Shown piece after piece: positions 55,937 to 64,000 of a stretch of 64,000 bases of DNA; positions within the stretch are counted from its first letter, which is position 1; the number at the start of each line of letters is the position of its first letter. This DNA is from Advenella incenata (GTDB lineage: Bacteria; Pseudomonadota; Gammaproteobacteria; Burkholderiales; Burkholderiaceae_B), in NCBI RefSeq assembly GCF_004217095.1, contig NZ_SHKO01000001.1, positions 1,178,001 to 1,242,000 on the forward strand, written 5' to 3'. Under the pieces are notes generated by a model. That model was not told the DNA's origin, did no database searches, and saw only the letters and a list, made by a program, of their open reading frames with translations. The translations under genes and the position numbers were made by a program.

Positions 55937-56692
55937 TTGGTTTTATACGAATATCCCATCAATGAGCGTATCCGATCCCTGATGCGACTTGAATACCTGT
56001 TCAAGCGACTGTTTGCATTTATCAGCGGTACCAGTCCCATGCATCAGCATGTCGCCTTGTCCTTGCTGTTTGAAATTATGGACACATGTGACCGTGCGGA
56101 AGTGCGCTCGGGAATCCTGCAGGACGTTGACCGGCAGAAAGCCAACCTGGAAAATTACCGCCACCATCCGAACATTGATCTGAACGCGCTCGATTCAGCC
56201 ATCGCCGATTTGAATCGTGTGTCCGCTGCCCTCATGGGCAAGGGTCGCATTGGCCAGGCAGCGCGCGAAAACGAATGGCTCATGAGCCTGAAGAACCGGT
56301 TCGCGGTGCCCGGTGGCACTTCGCAGATCGATATCCCGTCTTATCATGCCTGGCAACTGTCGGCTGAAGACAATCGCCAGCGCGCGATTACCCAGTGGGT
56401 CGAACCGTTTATGCCGCTTTTCGACGGCGTCAGCGTCGTGCTCAAAATGCTGCGCGAATCAGGCAGCCCGGTCGATGCCAGTACGCAGGAAGGCGGCGTA
56501 TTCCAGGAAATGCTCGGCGGTAAAATCTATCAGATGGTGCGCGTCTGGGTATCTGGCGAGCGCCTGATCTATCCGGAAATCAGCGCGAACAAATATGTGG
56601 TATGGGTACGGTTTTCCGAATTGGACAATCAATACAAAACGCAACTGATCACAACGCCAACGGCGTTCAAAATGTCGTTCTGCAACGTCTGA
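55937..56692 (+). CDS. zapD: Cell division protein ZapD
   Basis: A 251-residue FtsZ-bundling protein. The TTG at 55937, with AAAGGG eight bases upstream, gives the usual ZapD start MVLYEYPINERIRSLMRLEYL; an in-frame ATG at 55889 would add 16 unlike residues. Other typical stretches are FEIMDTCDRAEVRSGILQDVDRQ near 54 and LPSYHAWQ-like (IPSYHAWQ) near 133, with GGKIYQMVRVWV near 194 and PEISANKYVVWVRF near 213. It is the usual neighbour of coaE. Confidence 0.92.
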   Translation: MVLYEYPINERIRSLMRLEYLFKRLFAFISGTSPMHQHVALSLLFEIMDTCDRAEVRSGILQDVDRQKANLENYRHHPNIDLNALDSAIADLNRVSAALMGKGRIGQAARENEWLMSLKNRFAVPGGTSQIDIPSYHAWQLSAEDNRQRAITQWVEPFMPLFDGVSVVLKMLRESGSPVDASTQEGGVFQEMLGGKIYQMVRVWVSGERLIYPEISANKYVVWVRFSELDNQYKTQLITTPTAFKMSFCNV

Positions 56693-56845
56693 ACGCAGCG
56701 GTCGCGGCGATCTGGCGTGTTTTCCAGCCTCTTCCTGTTACAACTGGTCTGTTGCGATTTATTACAGGTACCGGCAAAAGGGATGCCGCGTTGGTGTAAA
56801 TAGGTAAAAATAGGGGCTTCACGAATAAGAAGCGTTGTCACATCC

Positions 56846-58063
56846 ATGCCGGCTCCCACAAGCACCCATAGAAAGTCCCGTAAACTGTTGCTCCTGATCG
56901 TTATCCTCGTGCTTGCCGGTGGGGGCTATTACTATTGGCAGCACAGCGCCACTCAAGAGCCGGCAGACAAATCGGCAGCCGGTGGACAGGCGGCAACAGC
57001 GCCGGCACAGGGCGCACGCGGTGGTGCAAGAGGCGGGCGCAATGGCCCGGCTGCCGTCGCCACACCGGTCAGCGTTGTCCCTGCCATGAAAAAATCCCTG
57101 ACCGTCAGTGTCAGCGGCCTGGGTACGGTCACCGCGTTCAATACAGTAACGGTGCGCAGCCGGGTTGACGGCCCGATCCAGAAAATTCTCTTTACCGAAG
57201 GCCAGAAGGTCAATGAAGGCGACCTGCTGGTGCAGATAGATCCGCGCTCGTTCGAAGTGGCGCTGCAGCAGGCGCAGGGCACGCAGGCACAGAATGCTGC
57301 ACTGCTGGCCAATGCCAAACGTGACTTGCAACGCTATCAGACCCTGTTCAAGCAGGATTCGATTGCCCGCCAGCAGGTCGATACGCAGCAATCGCTGGTG
57401 CGTCAGTATGAGGGGCAGGCACAGAACAACAAGGCCGCCGTCGATGACGCCCGTTTGTCGCTGACCTACACCAAAGTGCGCGCGCCTATAAGTGGTCGCC
57501 TGGGCCTGCGCACGGTCGATGTGGGCAATCTGGTGTCTGCTGGTTCTACCGATGGGATCGTCACGATTACCCAGGTGCAACCCATTGCGGTGGTGTTCTC
57601 CATGCCGGAGTCCTGGTTGCCTGATGTGGCTGGTCCGCTCTACAAAGGCGAAAAACTCAAGGTCATTTTGCGCGATCGCGACAACAAGGTGCAACTGGCC
57701 GAAGGCGAACTTGCCTCCATGGATAACGCGGTCGATACGACAACCGGCACGGTCCGGCTCAAGGCCACCTTTGCCAATGAAGACGAAACGTTGTTTCCGA
57801 ACCAGTTTGTGAATACCGAACTGAAGGTGCGCGAGGTGCCAGACGCGCTGGTGGTCATGTCCGATGCCATTCAGAACAGTTCCCGTGGCCCGTATGTCTA
57901 TGTGGTGAAAAAAGACAATACAGTTGAGACCCGTCAGATCGAACTGGGCGTGGTCGATAGTGGTTATACCCAGATCATCAAGGGATTGGCCGAAGGCGAG
58001 CAGGTCGTCTCCGAAGGCGTTGACCGTCTGCGTAACGGGGCCAAAGTCGAGATCGTCAAGTGA
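56846..58063 (+). CDS. mdtA: RND efflux periplasmic adaptor MdtA
   Basis: A 405-residue membrane fusion protein. An N-terminal anchor (about residues 13-32), a Gly/Ala-rich linker, then a biotinyl-lipoyl domain ([26 protein letters not shown] near 103-128), a coiled-coil hairpin (about 140-200), and beta-barrel domain with [24 protein letters not shown] near 210. It matches the MdtA/MuxA group. It links the two inner-membrane pumps to an outer-membrane channel, which is not in the window. Its stop overlaps mdtB. Confidence 0.93.
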   Translation: MPAPTSTHRKSRKLLLLIVILVLAGGGYYYWQHSATQEPADKSAAGGQAATAPAQGARGGARGGRNGPAAVATPVSVVPAMKKSLTVSVSGLGTVTAFNTVTVRSRVDGPIQKILFTEGQKVNEGDLLVQIDPRSFEVALQQAQGTQAQNAALLANAKRDLQRYQTLFKQDSIARQQVDTQQSLVRQYEGQAQNNKAAVDDARLSLTYTKVRAPISGRLGLRTVDVGNLVSAGSTDGIVTITQVQPIAVVFSMPESWLPDVAGPLYKGEKLKVILRDRDNKVQLAEGELASMDNAVDTTTGTVRLKATFANEDETLFPNQFVNTELKVREVPDALVVMSDAIQNSSRGPYVYVVKKDNTVETRQIELGVVDSGYTQIIKGLAEGEQVVSEGVDRLRNGAKVEIVK

Positions 58064-61000
58064 ACATCTCACGCCTGTTCATTCTGAAGCCGGTGGCGAC
58101 AACGCTGGCGATGATTGCCATCTTTCTGGGCGGGCTGGTCGCCTATCGTCTGCTGCCGGTTTCCGCGCTGCCTGAAGTCGACTATCCGACCATTCAGGTC
58201 GTGTCGCTGTATCCGGGTGCGGGACCTGACACCATGGCGTCGCTGGTGACCTCGCCGCTGGAGCGCCAGTTTGGCCAGATGCCCGGCTTATTGCAGATGA
58301 CCTCGTCCAGCTCGGGTGGGGCCTCGGTGGTCACGCTGCAGTTCGGACTGGATGTGCAAATGAGCGTGGCCGAACAGGAGGTGCAGGCGGCGATCAATGC
58401 CGCGTCGAACCTGCTGCCTTCGGATATGCCCATGCCGCCGGTGTATAACAAGGTCAACCCGGCAGACCGGCCCGTGGTTACGCTGGCCATCTCGTCTGAA
58501 AACATGCCTTTGCATGAGGCGCGCGATCTGGTCGAAACCCGCATGGCGCAGAAACTGTCGCAGATATCGGGTGTGGGTCTGGTCAGTATAGCGGGCGGGC
58601 AGCGGCCGGCGTTGCGCATCCAGGTGAACCCTACGGCGCTGGCGGCCAATGGCCTGGCGTTAAGCGATGTGCGCACCGCCATTACCGCGGCCAATGTCAA
58701 CCAGCCTACCGGCAACATTGACGGCCCGCGCCGCGGCACGACCATTTATGCCAATAGCCAGGTCAAAACTGCAGCCGAATACAACAACCTGATCCTTGCC
58801 TACAACAACGGCGCGCCCTTGCGCCTGAAGGATGTGGCCAACACGATCGAAGCGGCCGAGGATGTGCGCCAGGCCGCGTGGATCAACGATAAACCGGCCA
58901 TTTTGCTCAATATCCAGCGTCAGCCTGGCGCCAATGTGATCGATGTGGTCGACAACGTGAAAAAGCTGTTGCCGCAGTTGCGACAGGCCTTGCCGGCTTC
59001 GCTGCAAGTCGATACGGTGGCTGATCGCACCGAGACCATTCGAGAATCGATCAGCCATGTGCAGAACGAAATGCTGATGGCGATCCTGCTGGTGATCGTG
59101 GTGACCTATGCCTTCTTGCGCAGTTTCAGCGCCACCGTGATTCCTTCGATTGTGGTGCCGCTGTCCATTGTCGGCACCTTCGGCGTGATGTATCTGTTGG
59201 GCTTCAGCTTGAATAATCTGACGCTGATGGCGCTGACCATTGCCACCGGCTTTGTGGTCGATGACGCCATTGTCATGATTGAGAATATCGCCCGTCATAT
59301 CGAGGATGGCGAAACCCCCATGCAGGCCGCGCTCAAGGGGGCTGCCGAAATCGGCTTTACCCTGATTTCGCTGACCGTCTCGCTCATTGCCGTGTTGATT
59401 CCGCTGCTTTTTATGGGCGACGTGATCGGCAGGCTGTTCAGTGAGTTTGCCATTACGCTGGCCACTGCCATCATTATTTCACTTGTCATTTCCCTGACGC
59501 TGACGCCAATGATGTGCGCCCGCATGCTCAAGCCCGAGTCGGCGTACGAGGGTAATCGCTTGCATCGTAAAATGGGCGACGCCATCGATCGCGTCATTCA
59601 CGGCTATGATCGCATGCTTACCGTTGTACTGCGACACCAGACATTGACGCTGCTGGTGGCACTGGCCACATTTGTGTTGACGATCCTGCTGTATATGTGG
59701 ATACCCAAGGGGTTCTTTCCGCAACAGGATACCGGCATGATTCAGGTCATTACCGAAGCGCCGCAATCGTCGTCGTTTAAGATGATGTCCGAACGTCAGG
59801 TGCAGATTGCCCGGGCAATCAAGGCCGATCCGGCGGTCGCTTCGGTGTCGTCGTTCATCGGTGTGGACGGCTCTAACGCCACCCTTAATACCGGACGGAT
59901 GCAGGTTGAACTCAAGCCCACCGCCGATCGTGAGAATATCACAGAGGTAATGCAACGCCTGCAAGAGCGCGCTTCGAAGGTGCAGGGCATGAAAGTCTAT
60001 TTGCAGTCCTCACAGGACCTGACCATTGATGCCAGAGTGTCGCGCACGCAATATCAATTGAGTCTGTCCAGCCTGGATGCCGATCAGTTGCGCGAATGGG
60101 TTCCTATATTTGTTGAACATCTGGCGGCCGACAAGACGCTGGCTGGCGTCACGGACAATTTTCAGTTCAATGGCCTGCAGACCCTGGTCAAAGTGGACCG
60201 CGATGCGGCGGCGCGCTATGGCATTACCATGACGCAGATTGATGATGCACTGTACAACGCTTTTGGCCAGCGTCTGGTTTCCACGATCTTTACCCAGTCG
60301 GCGCAGTACCGGGTGGTGATGGAAGTGGCCGAGCATTTTCGCGATAATCCGGCGGACCTTGATCAGGTGTATATCAAGACCGCCGACGGCGCGCCGATTG
60401 CCCTGACACAGCTGGCGCAGATTTTACCCGGCCAGGAGTTGCTGGAGATCATGCGTGTCGATCAGTTCCCGTCCGCCCTGGTGTCTTTCAACCTGGCGCC
60501 GGGGGCATCGCTGTCTGAAGCGGTGCAACGTGTTAACCAGATCAAGGCCGATATTGCCTTGCCGCCGACCGTGGAAATGCGTTTCCAGGGAGCGGCGCAG
60601 GCGTTCGAATCTTCGCTGTCGAGCACGTTATGGTTACTGCTGGCCGCCATCTTCACCATGTATATTGTGCTTGGCGTGCTTTACGAAAGCTATATTCATC
60701 CGGTGACCATTCTGTCAACGCTGCCATCGGCTGCCGTGGGCGCGCTGCTGGCGCTGATACTTTCGGGCAACGAGCTGGACATGATCGGCATTATCGGAAT
60801 TATTCTTTTGATCGGCATCGTCAAGAAAAATGCCATCATGATGATCGACTTCGCGCTGGATGCCGAGCGCCACCAGGGCATGCCGCCAGTCAAGGCGATT
60901 CATCAGGCCGCGCTGCTGCGCTTTCGGCCAATCCTCATGACCACGCTGGCGGCACTGTTTGGCGCGATTCCACTTATGCTCTCTACCGGTACTGGCGCCG

Positions 61001-61152
61001 AATTGCGCCAGCCTCTGGGGTTGACCATGGTGGGTGGTCTGATCTGCAGCCAGTTGCTGACCCTGTTTACCACTCCGGTCATTTACCTCATGTTTGACCG
61101 GCTGGTTAAAAAACCGAAGCCATCCGATGTGGCAGCGCAGGCAGAAATATGA
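58060..61152 (+). CDS. mdtB: RND multidrug efflux pump MdtB
   Basis: A 1030-residue RND pump with twelve membrane segments and two large periplasmic loops. The N-terminus [28 protein letters not shown] is typical of MdtB. The proton-relay aspartates lie in [20 protein letters not shown] near 395-412, and the second half has [17 protein letters not shown] near 925. It overlaps mdtA (ATGA-type) and mdtC. In MdtABC systems two different pump subunits form a mixed trimer. Exports drugs or metabolites; substrate unknown. Confidence 0.95.
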   Translation: MNISRLFILKPVATTLAMIAIFLGGLVAYRLLPVSALPEVDYPTIQVVSLYPGAGPDTMASLVTSPLERQFGQMPGLLQMTSSSSGGASVVTLQFGLDVQMSVAEQEVQAAINAASNLLPSDMPMPPVYNKVNPADRPVVTLAISSENMPLHEARDLVETRMAQKLSQISGVGLVSIAGGQRPALRIQVNPTALAANGLALSDVRTAITAANVNQPTGNIDGPRRGTTIYANSQVKTAAEYNNLILAYNNGAPLRLKDVANTIEAAEDVRQAAWINDKPAILLNIQRQPGANVIDVVDNVKKLLPQLRQALPASLQVDTVADRTETIRESISHVQNEMLMAILLVIVVTYAFLRSFSATVIPSIVVPLSIVGTFGVMYLLGFSLNNLTLMALTIATGFVVDDAIVMIENIARHIEDGETPMQAALKGAAEIGFTLISLTVSLIAVLIPLLFMGDVIGRLFSEFAITLATAIIISLVISLTLTPMMCARMLKPESAYEGNRLHRKMGDAIDRVIHGYDRMLTVVLRHQTLTLLVALATFVLTILLYMWIPKGFFPQQDTGMIQVITEAPQSSSFKMMSERQVQIARAIKADPAVASVSSFIGVDGSNATLNTGRMQVELKPTADRENITEVMQRLQERASKVQGMKVYLQSSQDLTIDARVSRTQYQLSLSSLDADQLREWVPIFVEHLAADKTLAGVTDNFQFNGLQTLVKVDRDAAARYGITMTQIDDALYNAFGQRLVSTIFTQSAQYRVVMEVAEHFRDNPADLDQVYIKTADGAPIALTQLAQILPGQELLEIMRVDQFPSALVSFNLAPGASLSEAVQRVNQIKADIALPPTVEMRFQGAAQAFESSLSSTLWLLLAAIFTMYIVLGVLYESYIHPVTILSTLPSAAVGALLALILSGNELDMIGIIGIILLIGIVKKNAIMMIDFALDAERHQGMPPVKAIHQAALLRFRPILMTTLAALFGAIPLMLSTGTGAELRQPLGLTMVGGLICSQLLTLFTTPVIYLMFDRLVKKPKPSDVAAQAEI

Positions 61153-64000
61153 GTTTGTCCCGCCCGTTCATCCTTAGACCGGTAGCAACGTCACTTCTGG
61201 CGCTGGCGGTTGCGGTGATGGGCATGGTCGCCTTTTTCCTGCTGCCGGTGTCGCCGCTGCCCACACTTGATTCGCCGGTGATTGTGGTGCGCGCGTCATT
61301 GTCGGGCGCGAGCCCGGAAACCATGGCCTCTAGCGTGGCCACGCCGCTGGAGCGTTCGCTGGGCAATATTGCCGGCATAGACCTGATGCAGTCCAGCAGT
61401 TCGGAGGGCTCCACCACCATTTTCATGATATTTGACCTGGACAAGGATGTGCACACGGCTGCCCGGGAAGTTCAGGCAGCCATCAATGCGGCACGACCAC
61501 TGTTGCCCAGCAGCATGAAGCAGCCACCCACCTACCGTAATGTCAACCCGTCTTCGACACCGGTCATGGTGCTGGCCCTGACCTCGGACCTGCTTGGACA
61601 GGGCGAGTTATATGACCTTGCATCCACGATCCTGGCGCAGAAACTGGCGCAGGTGCGCGGGGTAGGGGAGGTTACCGTGGGGGGCAGTTCCCTGCCGGCC
61701 GTGCGCGTGGATTTGAACCCCAATATGCTCAACAACATGGGCATTTCGCTGGATACGGTACGCAACGCGCTGGCCGCGACCAATTCGGTCCGGCCCAAGG
61801 GGTTTCTGGACAATAACGAATATCAGTGGCAACTGGCAACCAACGGGCAATTGCGTTATGCCAAAGATTTCGAGAATCTTATCGTTTCCTGGAAAAACGG
61901 TACTGCCGTGCGCCTGCGTGATGTCGCGCACGTGTATGACTCGACAGAAAGCCTGTACAACAGGGGTTTTTACAATACCAAACAGGCCGTGGTGCTGCTG
62001 GTGCGGCGGCAGGCCGATGCCAATATCATCGAGACGGTGGATGCGGTCAAAGACATGTTGCCTGACCTGACCCAGTTGTTGCCGCCGCAAGTTAACCTGG
62101 ACGTGGCTCAGGATCGTACGCCCAGCATTCGGGCGACGTTGCACGAAGCCGAGCTTACGCTGGTTATCGCCGTGCTGCTGGTGATCCTGGTGGTCATGCT
62201 GTTTCTGCAAAGGTTACGCGCCACGCTGATACCAGCCATCTCGGTACCTGTCTCGCTGATGGGCACATTTATCTTCATGTACTTTTTGGGCTACTCGCTC
62301 AATACGGTCTCGCTGATGGCGCTGATCGTCGCTACCGGTTTCGTGGTCGATGACTCGATTGTGGTGCTGGAAAACGTCATGCGCTATATCGAGCGCGGCA
62401 TGCACCCCATGCGCGCGGCATTGGTGGGTGCGCGCGAAGTGGGCTTTACTGTCGTCAGCATGAGCGTATCCCTGGTGGCCGTGTTTATCCCGCTGCTATT
62501 CATGGGTGGCCTGATCGGCAGACTGTTTCTCGAATTTGCCATGACCTTGTCGATCGCCATTGCCATGTCGCTGCTTGTCTCGCTCACCCTCACGCCCATG
62601 ATGTGCGCGCAGTTGCTCAGGCATGAACCGAACCTGAAAAAAGGTCGCGCGCAGCGGATCTGGGATTCGTTTTTTGATCGGCTGGTCAGTGGTTACGGGC
62701 GCATGTTGCGCTTTGCCATCCGCTTTCGCTTTCTGACGCTGCTCACGCTGCTGGCCACCGTGGTCCTGAACGTCTACCTTTATATTGCCGTACCCAAAGG
62801 GTTCTTTCCCGAACAGGACACGGGCATGATCCAGGGGTTCTTTCGCGCGGACCAGGGCACGTCGTTTGCCGCCACGGTGCCCAAGCTGGAAGCCTTTCGC
62901 AAGGCGATTGTACAGAACCCGAATGTGGACACGGTCTCGGGATACTCGGGCGGGCGCGGCGGCAGCAACAACAGTTTCTTTCTGATCCAGCTCAAGCCGT
63001 TTGCCGAACGGTCGCAGTCGGCAACGGAAATTATCAACGATATGCGCAAGTCGCTGCCGACGATTCCGGGCGCGCGCCTCTCGCTGGTGCCGCAGCAGGA
63101 TATTAGCGCCGGCCGGGGTGGGGATTCAGCCGGCTCGTACCAGTACGATCTGTTGTCGGGCGATCTGGATACGCTGCGCAAATGGGTACCGCAAGTGCGA
63201 CAAGCCATGGCGACGTTGCCTGAACTGGTGGATGTGCAGTCCGAGGCCGAGGAAAAAGGGCGGCGTATTGAACTGGTGATCAACCGGGAAAGCGCCACAC
63301 GCCTGAATGTGGGAATGGCGACGATTGCCGGTGTGCTCAATAATCTGTTCAGCCAGCGGCAGGTCTCCACCATTTACAGCGCGCTGAACCAGTACCAGGT
63401 GGTCATGGGCATCGATGTCAAATACGCTCAGGATCCTGAAGTGCTCAAGACGGTGCAGATCATTGCCTCGGATGGCAAGCTGGTGCCGCTGTCGGCCTTC
63501 GCCTCGTTTGAAATCGGCACCTCGCCCCTGTCCGTGTCGCACCAGGGGCTGATGGCGTCCGATTCGGTCTCCTTTTCCCTGGCCGAAGGCGTGTCGCTGG
63601 AACAGGCCAGCAATGCGATTGAAAATGCGGTGGCTCGCATTGGGCTGCCAGCCAATGAAATCCAGGCCGGCTTTGGTGGCAACGCACAACTGTTTCAGCA
63701 GTCTTCGTCCCAGCAGCCGCTGCTGATCCTGGGGGCGCTGGTAGTGATGTATCTGATTCTGGGGATGCTTTACGAAAGCTATATGCATCCGCTAACGATT
63801 CTGTCGACCCTGCCGTCTGCCGGTGTGGGGGCGCTGCTGGCGCTGCTGATGGTCGATATGGAATTTACGGTGATCGCCCTGATCGGCGTTTTCCTGCTTA
63901 TCGGCATCGTCAAGAAAAATGCCATTATTATGGTGGACTTTGCGCTTGCGCTGGAGCGGGAAAAAGATGTCCCGCCCGAAGAGGCCATTTATGACGCCTG
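61149..64000 (+). CDS. mdtC: RND multidrug efflux pump MdtC, partial
   Basis: The second pump gene, overlapping mdtB by four bases, runs past the right edge with 950 codons present. It begins [25 protein letters not shown] and contains [20 protein letters not shown] near residues 397-416, [28 protein letters not shown] near 451 and [19 protein letters not shown] near 922. Only about the last 80-100 residues of a normal-length protein should be missing. It pairs with MdtB. Confidence 0.94.
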   Translation, partial: MSLSRPFILRPVATSLLALAVAVMGMVAFFLLPVSPLPTLDSPVIVVRASLSGASPETMASSVATPLERSLGNIAGIDLMQSSSSEGSTTIFMIFDLDKDVHTAAREVQAAINAARPLLPSSMKQPPTYRNVNPSSTPVMVLALTSDLLGQGELYDLASTILAQKLAQVRGVGEVTVGGSSLPAVRVDLNPNMLNNMGISLDTVRNALAATNSVRPKGFLDNNEYQWQLATNGQLRYAKDFENLIVSWKNGTAVRLRDVAHVYDSTESLYNRGFYNTKQAVVLLVRRQADANIIETVDAVKDMLPDLTQLLPPQVNLDVAQDRTPSIRATLHEAELTLVIAVLLVILVVMLFLQRLRATLIPAISVPVSLMGTFIFMYFLGYSLNTVSLMALIVATGFVVDDSIVVLENVMRYIERGMHPMRAALVGAREVGFTVVSMSVSLVAVFIPLLFMGGLIGRLFLEFAMTLSIAIAMSLLVSLTLTPMMCAQLLRHEPNLKKGRAQRIWDSFFDRLVSGYGRMLRFAIRFRFLTLLTLLATVVLNVYLYIAVPKGFFPEQDTGMIQGFFRADQGTSFAATVPKLEAFRKAIVQNPNVDTVSGYSGGRGGSNNSFFLIQLKPFAERSQSATEIINDMRKSLPTIPGARLSLVPQQDISAGRGGDSAGSYQYDLLSGDLDTLRKWVPQVRQAMATLPELVDVQSEAEEKGRRIELVINRESATRLNVGMATIAGVLNNLFSQRQVSTIYSALNQYQVVMGIDVKYAQDPEVLKTVQIIASDGKLVPLSAFASFEIGTSPLSVSHQGLMASDSVSFSLAEGVSLEQASNAIENAVARIGLPANEIQAGFGGNAQLFQQSSSQQPLLILGALVVMYLILGMLYESYMHPLTILSTLPSAGVGALLALLMVDMEFTVIALIGVFLLIGIVKKNAIIMVDFALALEREKDVPPEEAIYDA

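Noticed and set aside
56819-58072. 417-codon minus-strand frame opposite mdtA
   Set aside because: Antisense shadow of a clear efflux adaptor gene; no plausible domain.

Overview
The window looks like chromosomal DNA of a betaproteobacterium of the order Burkholderiales, most likely family Alcaligenaceae (Advenella/Bordetella-like). I infer this from gene content and order, not from a search: tripartite tricarboxylate transporter (TctABC) genes with Bug-type binding proteins, a metX-metW-ampG run, gatCAB divergent from mreBCD-mrdA-rodA, a DUF3460 gene before scpA and panC, and coaE-zapD. No rRNA, tRNA, insertion sequence, phage gene or CRISPR array was seen. Coding density is high and most operons use ATGA-type overlaps.

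Layout. 1-6.0 kb: carboxylate uptake and catabolism (Bug protein cut by the left edge, amidohydrolase, divergent LysR regulator, complete tctCBA operon, fused 4-OT-type tautomerase). 6.3-12.3 kb: uptake of C4-dicarboxylates (dctA), a DUF2817 metallo-hydrolase, and a HisJQMP-type basic amino acid ABC transporter. 12.5-19.9 kb: a six-gene glycan cluster with four glycosyltransferases, an acyl-CoA-dehydrogenase-like flavoprotein and a fused PIG-L deacetylase/NodS-like methyltransferase; this is the best candidate for an undescribed system. 20.1-22.8 kb: gshA followed at 12 nt by a VanA-type Rieske oxygenase. 22.9-28.8 kb: a lipoprotein, metX (behind a probable SAM-II riboswitch), metW, ampG and two multiheme cytochromes c. 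29.0-33.8 kb: xthA, an EamA transporter, a LigB-type dioxygenase, DoxX and a divergent LysR gene.

33.9-46.7 kb is housekeeping: pyrE, gatCAB, the rod-shape operon mreBCD-mrdA-rodA, mutY and ftsEX. 46.9-51.0 kb is an AapJQMP/BztABCD-type amino acid ABC transporter. 51.1-56.7 kb holds a DUF3460 gene, scpA, panC, an 85-residue LuxR-type DNA-binding protein with a CTG-N10-CAG palindrome in its promoter, an NlpE-like lipoprotein, a reduced prepilin-peptidase-like gene, coaE and zapD. 56.8 kb to the right edge is an MdtABC-type RND efflux operon whose second pump gene is cut by the window end.

Functional links. Three uptake systems (TTT, DctA, two polar amino acid ABC transporters) point to a heterotroph living on organic acids and amino acids. 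In the glycan cluster, sugar transfer, N-deacetylation, amine methylation and a flavoprotein step could together build a modified amino-sugar glycan; this is inference from domains and gene linkage.
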